This document shows, in pieces, positions 1-11,223 of a stretch of DNA of 64,000 nt; positions within the stretch are counted from its first letter, which is position 1, and every line of letters begins with the position of its first letter. The stretch spans positions 32,774,194 through 32,838,193 of the forward strand of contig CP136069.1 in assembly GCA_032622095.1 (NCBI GenBank). Reading direction: 5' to 3'. Both the position numbers and the translations under genes were made by a program. This DNA comes from Siphonodentalium dalli (taxonomy: Eukaryota > Mollusca > Scaphopoda > Gadilida > Siphonodentaliidae). The notes beneath the pieces are model-generated. The model searched no databases and was not told the DNA's origin. It was given only the letters and a program-made list of their open reading frames with translations.

Positions 1-394
1 ATTATGAGGGGTAAAGGGTGGTAACCACTTATTTATAATAATTCATATATTCAGGTATTACTTGTTATAAGGGGCAGAGTGGTAGCCTATGATTTATAAT
101 AATTTATATATACCGGTATTCCTTATTATAATGGTAGATGTGGTAGCCTCAGATTTATAATAATATCATATAAACCGGTATTACTTATTATGAGGAGTAG
201 GGATTGTAGCCTATGATTTATAATAATTCATAGATACCGGTATTCTTTATTATAAAGGATATATAGGTGGTAGCCTATGATTTATAATATATAATTAATA
301 TGTTCCGGTATTCCTCATTATAAAGGGTAGGGTGGTACCACTGATCTTATTTATAATAATTCATATATACCGGCATTACTTATTATGAGGGGTA
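1..394. repeat. Tandem array, ~58-71 bp unit
   Basis: About six diverged units each carry a TTTATAATAATTCATA block followed by ACCGGTATT and a G-rich stretch with GGTAGCC. The block recurs near 34, 92, 153, 218, 279 and 350, so the period is about 60 bp with length variation. The same array resumes at 4662-4770 on the other side of the 4.25-kb element, so the element landed inside it. No coding potential is visible. Confidence 0.85.
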
Positions 395-403
395 TAGGGG
401 TTA

Positions 404-3400
404 GTGTGGTCGTGGTACGCAAAAAAAGGGGTCAACCCAGAAGAAATTGGTATACAAGCGATCTCGGTGTCATTCAACGCGGGAGAATCTCTGCTACAAC
501 ATATCCAAAATCCGCTAAAATCCGCTTTGGGCAAAATCCAGGATCCAAGATGGCGTCCAACATGGCCGCCTTTAGTCAAAAGAGATTCTGACTGAGATTA
601 ATTCGACATAATGAGAACAAATGTTGCCATATTAATACAAATGTATACATTTTTGCGAAGGTAAAGTATTATGCCACATATCTATACAAAAAATGGAACC
701 CCTCGCCCCAGATGGCCGCCAAAATGGTGGCCTAAACTCGAAACTTTGAAATTTTTGCCTAATATCTTAAAGATCAATTCCTGTTGTTTGATAATGGTTC
801 AGACTGGCGACATTGATTAGTCATATTCATGTTAATTCATCATCGGAGCAATGAAAGATAACATAAATGGGGTCCCAGTCTCATATACACCCTCAAAAAT
901 TCGATTTTACAGAACGCGGTATAAAATTCCACAAAACTCTCCATTGTGATTCCAGTCGTATATCAACAAGAAATGGACAGAACTGTACAATGTAAGTTGG
1001 GCATACCATTATCTATAATTACTCCAATTCAATGAAACCCAAATTGGCGCTTTGTCTTAAAATGGCTGCCAAAATGGCGGTCAAAATATGGAAAATGGCA
1101 GATATTTAGAATGGTCGTCAGAGGGTTAGTCCCAGAAGAAATTGGTAAAGAAACGGTTTTGTTGTCATTCGACGCGGGAGAATCTCGTGTATAAAATATC
1201 CAAAATCCGCTAAAATCCGCTTTGGGGAAAATACAGAATTCAAGATGGCGTCCAACATGGTCGCCAATAATAATGAAAATGGCAAATATGTAGTTATTCA
1301 CGAAAACCCATTCGACAAAACGCCAATTCGGCACCAATACAAATTCAAAATGCTAAGATGGCTACCAAAATGGCCACCGAAAATTGTCGAAATTTAAGTT
1401 CTGCTCAGAGGAAAGCCGAAACAACACTTCGGTTGTGAGCTAACGATGACAGACCTATTAAACATGTTGCCAATAATCTACTACCACAATCAGTTCAGCC
1501 CGAAATGTTCCAACTAAGCAGTATCTACTGCAGGATCCAACACGATGTCCACTTATTACGAGGGACTATCTGGAAATTAATTAAAAAGAAATTAAATTGC
1601 TACGAATCTGGATTATTTGAAAACACAGTGTCAACATTTCTACTTATAACGACTATTCGGAACATCAAATATATGGGCATCGGTGGTAGTCCGGAAGCAT
1701 CAGGCTATAATAGGTTTTCCAGTGCTGGCGAAAGTGAAAAGGACAGGAGGGAAAAGCGAATAATCTGGGGTTTATTTAATTGGTGGGCAAGTTGGTTATC
1801 GGAGCTGGGGAGTTTCAAAGTAAAATTATTTTCTTCAATATCAAGAGAAAAAATGAAAATTCGCACCTAGATTGTATACCCTTGACACTTTATGTGACAA
1901 TTCCGTGTCATGCGATTGTGGGTATATACATGTGGATAGAAACATTCTAGTACATATATAAACGCCCCTATATCTTCTACACATTTAGTGAATTTCATCA
2001 ATGATCTGTAGACACAATGTGCGTCACGGCTGGATCTGACCCGTAGGCGTAAAGGTATCAACCATTTAGCTTGATTAACTGGCATTTCAAGGTTGTCATT
2101 GGATAGAAATGCCACATGAACATGGTGATTAACAACATGTTTGTCTAAGAAATGTGAACAATGAACATGTTATTTTCCGGATGTTAGACAATCAAACTGC
2201 CACATAAGGCGTTCATCCATGCTCATCAGAGCACGAAATATGTGCAAATTAATGACACGAAAACTATTTCATGCGGACGACGTACTTTAGACCTACATCC
2301 AACGTCATTTCCTATTAACTTTTATTGTTTGTACGGACGGTTTCGAGGTTTGAAAATCCCGCTTGTCCAAGAAAACCTCCACATACTTACGGAGTCGATG
2401 TGTAAAGAATGTATGGGGATAGTTTCTTCATACATATATGTATTTGGCACACGTTTTTTCTAGAACATAAGAGATCACCATTTACCGGAGAGTTGATATC
2501 TGGGAAGAGATCAGAGTAAAACTACTTTTCTTACATGTCGAATGGGGAATCCATGGGCTACATTTAGTTCCAGCTTGAAACTTGAAAATGATGGCCGAGC
2601 CCGAATAGTTAATATTTCGTCGCATCAGTGCTATAATGTAACCCACATTTTCAACTTTCCGAGAAAATGAAGGTTGAAGTTTTTAGACAACATTTCTCCT
2701 AATGTTGACAAAGCATGACGTATTGTTGTATTTATCCCAATGAAAACTGACATTAGCTGTTCATTGAACCACATATTGTTTTCTGTTTATTCCCTCGTTT
2801 TCTTTTAAAAAGCAATAGCTTGTTTGGAGATATGACATGCCAGCGACGATTCGTTTCCGTGCTATAATGAAGTTGTGCTAATAAATGCAGATTAAGCTAA
2901 ATATGGTGGCAATCGCATGTGTCTATGAACTAAAAAGTGCCTATTCTACACTATGAAAATTCACCCATGTGCATCATCATACAGAAATGTGTGGAACAAT
3001 CACAAAATTTAAATCACCAAATGATCACGTGACTAACATGGAGATACTGCCATATAGCACACATTTTAGAATTCACAAACACAAAACAGAAGTCACGTGG
3101 ACGACCTGAAGCGTCCGATTGGCTGCTGTTGGACATACGACCTCACAGCACGAATAATTGTAAAGATCGCTGGAGATACGACATTTGCTTCACTGGTTTG
3201 TGCGAATATTTGTCATCCAATGCAAGGACAGTTTGGCCCATCGGATTGGATTTTTTCTCACTATTCGAATGGTATCAAATACTCATTTCCCGCCAAAATG
3301 GATATACGACATTATAGCACTAATGAGTCGAGATTTTGTCAACCCGCGGGAAGCCACCAAAAGATTGAAAATAAATAGTTTTGATGTATATGAGCCACAT

Positions 3401-4652
3401 ACATGTATATGAGCCAACTATCAACTGCATCCACCACTCACAACTTCCATTATGTGATAAGCTGGGCAGAGTCTACCATTTTCGTTTTGGAACCATATTA
3501 GATAAAATTTATTGTTTATTTTTGTCTATTTGGTATATTTGATCAATTATTTTGTAGACAAGATCTGTTCATCCCTAAATATCAAATGTGACCAGAACCC
3601 CAAAGTCGATTGTGGTTAAATTTCATACCACATTCGTTATAACTTATTAGTGAAGGACCAGAGTAAACTATGATCTAATCTATTATAAATGTCATTGCTG
3701 TAATGATCAGTTGACACGATCATTGAAAGAATATACCCATTGTTTCCCAGTTCAGAGAGCAACAAGTGATAAACAGAAGTGATAGAAAATAGTATTTTTC
3801 ACATCGGGTGGCCATTTTGGCAGCCATTTTTGGTACTGATTTTTAAGTTTTTACATAGAGCTAGCATAATGGCATCATAAAGAGGTATACATTCGTATTT
3901 ATTTAGTCAATTTTATTCATCAACCACTACTTATAATGGATTGAATGACACTGTGATCAATATCCGCCAGTTTCCATATTTTGACCGCCATTTTGGCAGC
4001 CATTTTGAGACAAAGCGCCAATTTGGGTTTCATTGAATTGGAGTATTTATAGATATTGGTATGCCCAACTTACGTTGTACAGTTCTGTCCATTTCTTGTT
4101 GATATATGACTGTAATCACAATGGAGAGTTTTGTGGAATTTTATACCGCGTTCTGTAAAATCGAATTTTTGAGGGTGTAGATGAGTCTGGGACCCCATGT
4201 ATGGTATCTTTCATTGCTCCAATGATGAATTAACATGAATATGACTAATCAATGTCACCAGTCTGAACCATTATCAAACAACAGGAATTGATCTTTAAGA
4301 TATTAGGCAAAAACTTCAAATGTTCTAGTTTAGGCCGCCATTTTGGCGGCCATCTGGGACGATGGGTTCCATTTTTGCCATAAGCAGGTGGCACAACATT
4401 TTACCTTTGCAAAAATGTATACATTTGTATACATATGACAACATTTGTTCTCACTGTTATCGAATTAATCTCAGTCAGAGTATCTTTTGACTAACGGCAG
4501 CCATGTTGGACGCCATCTTGGATCCTGAATTTTGCCCAAAGCGGATTTTAGCGGATTTTGGATATGTTATACACGAGATTCTCCCGCGTCGAATGACACC
4601 AAAACCGCTTGTATACCAATTTCTTCCGGGTCGAACCCTCTGACGACCACAC
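404..4652. mobile_element. Long-arm inverted-repeat DNA transposon, 9-bp target duplication
   Basis: The left arm (404 to about 1110) reappears as the reverse complement at about 3840-4652; both contain blocks such as CCAAAATCCGCTAAAATCCG and repeated AAAATGGCGGC. The outer ends read GTGTGGTCGT in both directions. Immediately outside are TAGGGGTTA (395-403) and TAGGTGTTA (4653-4661), a 9-bp duplication with one mismatch. A 9-bp duplication with long arms is typical of Mutator-like elements; that assignment is inference because no transposase is visible. The interior (about 1400-3780) holds only short unrecognised open frames, the longest 121 codons at 1505-1870. This is probably a non-autonomous or decayed foldback element. 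Confidence 0.85.
1118..1400. repeat. Second, nested terminus of the same element family
   Basis: Inside the left arm the terminal sequence starts again: TGGTCGTCAGAGGGTT followed by CCCAGAAGAAATTGGTA, then the block also found near 420-560. This indicates a second truncated copy, or an internal rearrangement, placed next to the first arm. It runs on into more AAAATGGC-rich sequence up to about 1400. Confidence 0.65.
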
Positions 4653-4661
4653 TAGGTGTTA

Positions 4662-4990
4662 ACCTCTTATTTATAATAATTCATATATTCCGGTATTCCT
4701 TATTATAATGGTAGGTGTGATAGTCTCTGATTTATAATAATTCTTGTATACCTGTATTTATATGCATGGTATACACATATATATATGGCAATTGGTTGCA
4801 CGATCTAACATTTATTTATAGCGCCTATTATATTATATTATATAACTATATTTACTATAGACATCCTCATATACATATGCACATATATTCGCGCTGCAAT
4901 CGCGCATATGTTTATACATAATTTATACTGTATTTTAGTATATATATGTATAATATACCGGTATATATAGGCCTCCATATCTACGCGTGA
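4662..4990. repeat. Rest of the tandem array, then AT-rich low-complexity DNA
   Basis: Two further array units (TTTATAATAATTC blocks at about 4670 and 4732) are followed by TATATA-rich sequence with a GCGCATATG motif. Nothing coding is seen. Confidence 0.6.
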
Positions 4991-6731
4991 CCATTTTGTG
5001 AAGGTAACATGGAGTGCACCTTTAAATAAATCGACCGATGTATTAGATTCGACGCGACAAAGATGGGTCCGTCTGAAACAAAATTGACCGCAGACGCATC
5101 ACCGACGGATTTAATACAATTAGATTCGAGTCGACAAAAATCCGTCGTTTGGAACGGGCCTCACTCTGCCTTTGAGTTTGAGTCATAACATCTCTTTCTC
5201 ACAATGTTACGCCATGCATACAAATTTCGGGATTAGTTTTTAACTGTTTTACACACACTGATGGCCAATGATTACAATTTCACGATAGCGCTATGAACAT
5301 CACAAACAACTGTTAAATCACTGGTGTTGTGGTTGACGATTTATGCCGCCGATGGCTCAATAGAGAAGGATATGATAGTTTATTTATAATATACACATGG
5401 AAAGTACAATTACAAATACATATAATATTAATAGACTATACATGTATATCGTTAGGGTGATATTTTCATGGCTGACTGTCTTTCTATCACCCCTGAATGT
5501 GTGACATAATATATGATGAAGATGACCGAATTAATTTGATTGTTTTTGGGTAACGTTCACAGTGTGCAGACTGGGTTTTTATTTTAATAGGCTTTGTTAG
5601 GGCGATGTTACGTAAAGTGGTTCATATGTATAGGCACCTACTTGGTCGATATAATGAATGAATACTATGAATATACATGTGTGAGTGGAACCGAGTAGGA
5701 ATAACGCGAGTGAGCTATAATTGGGATTTTTTTTAATTAACACGTATATTTGAGTGAATATGTTTGGTGTGTTTTATATTTGTTAGCAGAAAATTATGTA
5801 CCGTTTATGCAATCAGGGCATCTTCGGTTTTTGCATAGAACGCTCGCTGAATAGGTATTAATGTTATCCGTTTTCAAACGTTTTCGGAAGACATGTCTTG
5901 ATTGCCCAGAGAATAGGAGTCGTCCCTCAAAAACACTCACGAAACTCGGCCGAGAACCAAATCGCCTGGTGCAGTAATATCCTTGTTGTTCACTTCATGA
6001 CGTCCAGGTAACAACTGACATTTGGGACATATATATAAGGCATAGAGGGACTGAATCTGAGTGTGACCAATCATCCCCAGTTACACCTCATGGGTCAATG
6101 ATAATCCTTAGATTGAATCACCCATGCTAAAGTCAGGTATGATCAATGCTGAACCAGATTCAGGACTGGGTCAGCTATCCCGAACAGCCAAAGTGATCCG
6201 TCTATAGTAGGAATGCTTAAAGTGACCCTTCAACTATATATGAAGTCCCAAAGTGCACGTATATATGCGTTAATACCCATTGACTGGGTAATATTATATT
6301 ATGCCACACCTTTCTTTATTAAATGGGTTATCTTGGGAGGATGAAAACCCACAATGAATATTCGCGACGTTGCATTTCGAAGTCCATTGTCCAGTAAAAA
6401 TTAAGATAAGTTCGCCCAAAAGCGGGGAATTCTTATACTTATTCTTGGCAAGTTACATTCGTGGTAGCATATGGTATAATTCATCTGATATATACATATG
6501 GGATTGGAGCGTCATCTTGCAGGATAAGCTAGAATAGCATACAGACGATGAGTATATCAGCTTTCAAAAGGTCCCCCCCATCTACGTAGTTCTCAGGTTT
6601 GGTGACCTTATGGGGATCACAACATGTACACCTGGTGATCTTCCCAGTTATTTACCCACTTCTCAGTACATGGCTAATCATTCTCAAACTCAGCTGACGC
6701 ATTGGCGTTCCCAGAAAAGTTATGCCGGGGT
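4991..6731. other. No gene recognised
   Basis: Unassigned DNA. Short frames are interrupted and no splice-bounded conserved protein was found on either strand. Around 5035-5170 the sequence twice contains a TTAGATTCGA block and related CGAC-rich words, suggesting an old repeat fragment. Confidence 0.4.
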
Positions 6732-6735
6732 TTAA

Positions 6736-7126
6736 CCCTTTACCCAACAAACCGGCCAAAACCGGCCAAATAAAGCTTCAACAGCCTAAAATATCTTTGA
6801 TCTGTCTCAATAAAACCATACAAATATGGATATCATTGGAACCGGCTCCTTGACCACACTGTGATGGTTACAGTTATGCCCTGTGCCAATGCATTCTCTT
6901 ATATATGCGAGTCGACCATAGGTCGCCTCGCATATATAAGAGAATGCATTGGCCTAAAAAAATCTTTTTTTAACACTTTTTACCATTTTTTCTTACATTC
7001 TTTAACAATTTTATAATTTTTAATGTGTTAAGCCAATGCATTCTCTTATATATGCGAGGCGACCTATGGTCGACTCGCATATATAAGAGAATGCATTGGC
7101 ACAGGGTATAACTGTTGGGTAAAGGG
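6736..7126. mobile_element. piggyBac-like MITE containing two palindromes
   Basis: TTAA at 6732-6735 and 7127-7130 flanks a 391-bp element with inverted ends CCCTTTACCCAACA. TTAA targets with CCCTTT-type ends are characteristic of piggyBac elements. Inside are two near-perfect ~67-bp palindromes (about 6889-6955 and 7033-7099), each starting CCAATGCATTCTC and centred on a GACCATAGGTC-like core; they are inverted copies of each other. The next inner block GTTATACCCTGTGCC touches the right terminus but sits about 120 bp inside the left one, so extra sequence (6750-6870) lies in the left arm. There is no transposase. Confidence 0.8.
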
Positions 7127-7130
7127 TTAA

Positions 7131-7549
7131 AGGTTGCTGTCGTTCCCTTTGATGGATGCTCTCTTCTAAGGTTGTCGAAGACCGTAACGTACACACGATT
7201 CTTGACCATTATTTTAAGCATATGTGTGACGTCCAGCAGCTGTATGATTCAATAAAACTAAATGACATGTTCAACGCAACGAACAGTTAGATGATTGTTG
7301 CTTTACTGAGATCTGATAATCAGTTCAACATACCTTGGGTACACCGAATGGTTTTTTCGCAACACCATTCCGACCATGAGTCTGAGAAATAACAACAGTC
7401 TTCTATGTTACCATATTAGTATTAACATAATGGCACATATCACGTGCTACCATTGAAGGGGTTTCCACAAACGTTCACAACCATTACCGTCGATACTATA
7501 ACTTGTTCTTGAAACAGTGAAGTAAATTCACCATATTTCCTGCCACAAC
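7131..7549. other. No gene recognised
   Basis: Spacer between two mobile elements. No conserved protein, RNA gene or clear repeat was found. Confidence 0.4.
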
Positions 7550-8095
7550 AGGGGGGGGGGGGGGGGGTGAAAACAAATTTAGGTGCCGGGGTGGGTGGGT
7601 GGTCAAAGCCGCCAACAAGCAATTTTTTCCGCAACTAAAAAAAAAATTCCTGCAATTTCCTGCTTGTTTTTTTAGTATTTTGGCAATGAGTTGGGCTTCA
7701 AAACCACGTTGAATGAGAGAAATAATGTAATTCTAACTGGTAAACTGACTGCAGGCAGTTATCGTATTGTATTTTGAAATCCAGGATGGCCGCTGGCAGC
7801 CATGTTTTTTTGGCCGAATAACCTCAAAATGACTCATTCCTATTTACATGTCCATGTTAACATCCATGATAAATAGTATGCACAGAAATTCATATACAGC
7901 TGTTTACAGTGAATTTTCCCCCGCAAATCTCTGTTTTAGTGTTAAAAGGGTGGGGGGGTGGGTGTCAAAAAATGGTCGGAAAAAACTGCCGAAAACGGAA
8001 AAAAAATTGGCGGTGGGGGTGTGTGGGTACAAAAAATGATCGAAAGGGAAAAAATGCCATACGTGCCTGAAATTTTTTTCCGACCCCCCCCCCCT
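7550..8095. mobile_element. G-run-ended inverted-repeat element
   Basis: The left end is an A followed by 17 G; the right end is a run of C followed by T, so both ends read AGGGG inward. Just inside, GGTGGGTGGGTGG and TTTTTTCCG-type words resemble those near the ends of the insertion at 13558-15200. No convincing target duplication is visible, so the exact ends are uncertain. The interior holds a second G-rich stretch (7946-7965). Probably a non-autonomous transposon or the remnant of one. Confidence 0.5.
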
Positions 8096-8827
8096 GGTTA
8101 ACCATCGAAAACAATTAGAGGAGACATTAAGGAAGAAATTTAGTGCTGTGTACTTTTGAGTCCCGTGGGGGTGCAACGGCCGAGCGCGGTGCATGTGATG
8201 CCAGTGTATATCCAGAATTGGAAGTAATTAATAACCATGCATGTTGGCAGGGACGTAGCCAGTGACTCTAGATTTGCGGGCTGTCCGCTCCGAATTTTAA
8301 GCGGTCAAGACAGAAATATATATCAGCAAATTTTAACATCATTTTTAACATTACAATAGATTCAAATACAATAGTCATTAATTATGTTATGAAAATTGGT
8401 CCAAACATGTTCAGATCGGTGATTGCACGCGCCGCTATGTATTGCATGCTTGAACCTTGGAGATTAGTTCTTATAGATTTAATAATTTGGTCTCCTCAAA
8501 TTAGAAATTATATACCTCAACGGGACGTATAATTTTGCCTCTCGAAATGTAAATACACACTCACGCACGCACGCACGCAAACACACACGTATATATATAT
8601 ATGCATGTTTGTGACGTGACTGGTTTATGTGGATTACGTTTCCGACATTAGGTTACATTTAATCTCGTTTAATCTTGGTTACAATTCGCCCCGTTGATTT
8701 GATGCGAATCATGAAACGACTCGGCGTAAATAAATAACTTTTTATAAAACGCTTGTTATGGTGATGAAACAACCCTATATTATATATATATATGAACTTG
8801 CATATCTACACATGGACCTTTATAATA

Positions 8828-8862
<35 letters not shown>

Positions 8863-9131
8863 GTGTGTATGTGTGTGAGGGTGTGTGAGGGTGTGTGTGC
8901 GTGTGTGTGTGTGTGTGGCCCCCGAAAAGTGGCAATTTGGGACTCCATTTCAGGAGGCACGTTACACTGGTGTGCGAAATTGTTTCTCGGCTGCTAATCA
9001 CTCATTTGAGGCAACTCGGGAGGGGATGGTGAAATAGTGCGCATCTTGATGTGTACTATTACCTCACTGTGCGGGGGAACAGTTTGGCACTCGGGTTATA
9101 AGTGCGATAATTGATGATACCGATTACTAAC
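8096..9131. other. Spacer with microsatellites
   Basis: Contains a GCAC-type microsatellite near 8565-8580, a short TA run near 8590 and the larger AT/GT microsatellite listed separately. No conserved protein segment was recognised. Confidence 0.4.
8832..8917. repeat. Compound microsatellite (AT)n-(GT)n
   Basis: An uninterrupted AT run of about 29 bases is followed by a GT-rich run with GTGTGTGAGG interruptions. The short open frame through it is an artefact of the repeat. Confidence 0.9.
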
Positions 9132-9338
9132 CTGTCCCATGTCCAAACTCTAACAACAAACTTGCAAGTTCATCCAACATGGTTCTGCTATCAATGGCGA
9201 CCGGGTGTCCTCCATCGAATTCGTTCTTACATGCAGCCTTGGCGTTCACAGACGGGAGTGTTGGTGTTGCGTGGTACTTGAGACAATAGTAACGCCCATT
9301 CATCCAGTACTCATCGTATCCCAGTAACCTTGGATAGA
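9132..9338 (-). CDS. Internal exon, first half of a C-type lectin-like domain
   Basis: On the minus strand a 207-bp open exon lies between an acceptor ending TATATGCAG and a donor CAG/GTTAGT. It encodes about 68 residues, including YWMNGRYYCLKYH, then AKAACKNEFDGGHPVAIDS and MLDELASLL. This is the usual N-terminal half of a C-type lectin fold: an early aromatic-cysteine strand, the helix cysteine (AACKNEF), GG, then the second helix. The exon enters and leaves in phase 1. The second half, with Ca-binding EPN/QPD and WND motifs, would be in a further exon that I could not find nearby. Upstream exons are also unknown; the phase-1 PAN exon at 41091-41343 is compatible but 32 kb away. A secreted or membrane lectin-like protein is inferred; ligand unknown. 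Confidence 0.65.
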
Positions 9339-10097
9339 CTGCATATACAATGTTATTACAAATCAGTTTACCGAGGGTCGGGTGGTTAGATCACTAAGGC
9401 GCAGAGCACAACATATTTCGGACACATTTGAGCATTCAATATCAATATACCAATTGTTATGAAATGTGACCCAACATCTACATCAAATCGGCTATTCATA
9501 CACAACAGTTAATTTGTATTTGATGTCTGTTATATGCCAGAGTTACGCTCCTGACGACTTCATGTTGGTATAGTTTTTTCGATCCCAACTTTATAAATGC
9601 TATCTTTTGGACATGGTCTTAGTAAACATTTTCCAAAATGGGTCAATTATTTTTTCTCCAAAACCATCAAGATATACCGATAGTCAAACACTGCATAACA
9701 ATAAACATATACCTAAACGTATGGGGATGGGGTCATGTGCATCCTACTGAGATAGGGAGGGGCTAATGGACATCATAACTGTGGGATGTACTATTGGTAC
9801 ATGTACGCTAAAGACTAAAGTCTTTGTCGCTTCAATTAATCACTTTTATTTGACCATATACATGTACCGGTCATCCCAACACATACATGTAGGTCCCCTG
9901 GTGTGATACCACCACTACCAGTATATACATGTATACCAATACTAGTATACATGTATATACTTGTAGTGGTGGTATCCCACCAAGGAATCTGTGGCCCATC
10001 AATATCACTGTGACATGTAGTCTCATATGTGGTAGGGATGACTTGATGTACATTGTATAATTTGTATTTGAGTTTTAATACCCATATTATTTTTCAG
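9339..10097. other. Non-coding spacer with a hairpin repeat
   Basis: No exon was recognised. It carries many ACATGTA words and the hairpin at 9896-9984. Confidence 0.4.
9896..9984. repeat. Hairpin repeat, ~40-bp arms
   Basis: ATACCACCACTAC plus TATATACATGTATAC is followed after about 8 bases by GTATACATGTATATA and GTAGTGGTGGTAT. The outer arms (CCTGGTGTG and CCCACCAAGG) continue the pairing imperfectly. It looks like a small palindromic MITE. Confidence 0.7.
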
Positions 10098-10203
10098 TCT
10101 TCAGTCCACAAGATGGTGTGAATTTAGCAGTAAGGGTGCAATTCCCCATCAAATTGGCCTATGCGTTGACAGTCCATAAAGCTCAAGGAATGTCTCTAGA
10201 CAA
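10098..10203 (+). pseudogene. PIF1-type helicase, upstream exon
   Basis: A 106-bp exon is bounded by an acceptor TTATTTTTCAG and a donor GTAAGT. It encodes LAYALTVHKAQGMSLD after VQFPIK, matching helicase motif V of the PIF1 family (superfamily 1B 5'-3' DNA helicases). Its last two bases (AA) join the first base (T) of the exon at 11025 to make an Asn codon, so the phase fits. The ATPase part (Walker A and B) should lie upstream but was not found in the window. The exon itself is open; I label it pseudogene because the partner exon is frameshifted. It could derive from a Helitron or another PIF1-carrying element, or be a host-type PIF1-like gene. Confidence 0.65.
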
Positions 10204-10618
10204 GTAAGTAAAGTTTGCACGTTGAATTTCTTGTTTCTGGTTTCTAGATGTACGGTACATGTATCATCCCGTGGATGCATGTATTGTTTTAATACTTTTA
10301 CATGTTTACTAGCACATGCATTGATAAATAAATGCGTGTATGATGTATCACTTTCAGTGTTATCATAATTCAGCTTTTTTGACGTTTTCAGACTTTTCCA
10401 CATGCTTTTACATGTACTATTATGTGTAGCGTACATATATATTTACTCCCAAAATTATAAATGTACTGCATGTGTGCACTATATATGTCTGATCCAAGCC
10501 ATGTTGACATACATGTACATGTATGTTGAATTATTTATAAAAGCAAAAATAAATATTATTTTGTATATTGTTAAAAGTTTTGTCTTGGACATGTATTTTC
10601 AATCACATGTACATGTAT

Positions 10619-11001
10619 TTAAAGACAGATCATGTACTTGTTCGGGTGCGCAAAACTGATAAGCTAGTATTCAGGTGCTATGCCAACTGGAGGAATGTAG
10701 CATTCTACTAACATCGCCGAAAATTTCAAGCAAATCGACCGTACCACTCCATAGAAAACATCGTATGAACTATGCTCATTTGTAAATATTTATTTCTCGA
10801 TTCGGGACGCATCTATCGGCGATAAACTAGCGAAAATGATTTCGCCATCGAGAGTCATTGCATTTAATTATTATATAAGAATGACGGTGGGTGTTGTCAA
10901 ATTGGATATACCATTTAAATTTTCTAAAAATAACCACTTTGAGTACGATTATGCTCCTTTTCTATGTGATCACCCGACCGGAGTGTTTCGCATCACTTTA
11001 A
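10619..11001. mobile_element. TTAA-flanked interspersed repeat, copy A
   Basis: This 383-bp repeat begins TTAAAGACA and ends CACTTTAA, so TTAA borders both ends. Copies lie at 23846-24215 and 42040-42415. Shared words include ATGTACTTGTTC, TGGAGGAATGTAGCAT and TCGATTCGGGACGCA. The copy lies wholly within the intron between the two PIF1-type exons and ends 23 bp before the second exon. A TTAA target suggests a piggyBac- or Kolobok-type non-autonomous element; beyond AG the ends show little inverted similarity. Confidence 0.75.
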
Positions 11002-11024
11002 GTGTATGCATGTTATAATTTCAG

Positions 11025-11223
11025 TGTTGAGATTGATTGCCGAGAAATGTGCTACCCTGGGCAAATTGCTGTGGCTATTGGAAGGGCTAAAAAAGAGTTC
11101 TGGTCTGCGTGTGGTAAATTTTGATCCAAATGGAGTGAGCAGACAACCAAATCAAGTACTGAAATTTGTAAGCTCTGGATCACAGGATGCAGATACTGAA
11201 TTGTCATGTTGCTATGGATCAAG
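11025..11223 (+). pseudogene. PIF1-type helicase, downstream exon, frameshifted
   Basis: Following acceptor ATAATTTCAG, the exon encodes VEIDCREMCYPGQIAVAIGR, the PIF1 region leading into motif VI (VAIGRAK), then after a one-base shift SSGLRVVNFDPNG, which continues the family pattern. The shift lies in a run of six A at 11089-11094; with the run as it stands, the motif VI frame soon hits a stop. Either the gene is broken or the assembly has a homopolymer error. A donor AG/GTATTT closes the exon at 11223. A possible last exon after AATTTCAG at about 11347 would add four residues and a stop; that is weak. Confidence 0.65.

Noticed and set aside
1505-1870. 121-codon frame as a transposase of the long-arm element
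   Set aside because: No DDE or zinc-finger motif and no similarity to Mutator-like proteins is visible.
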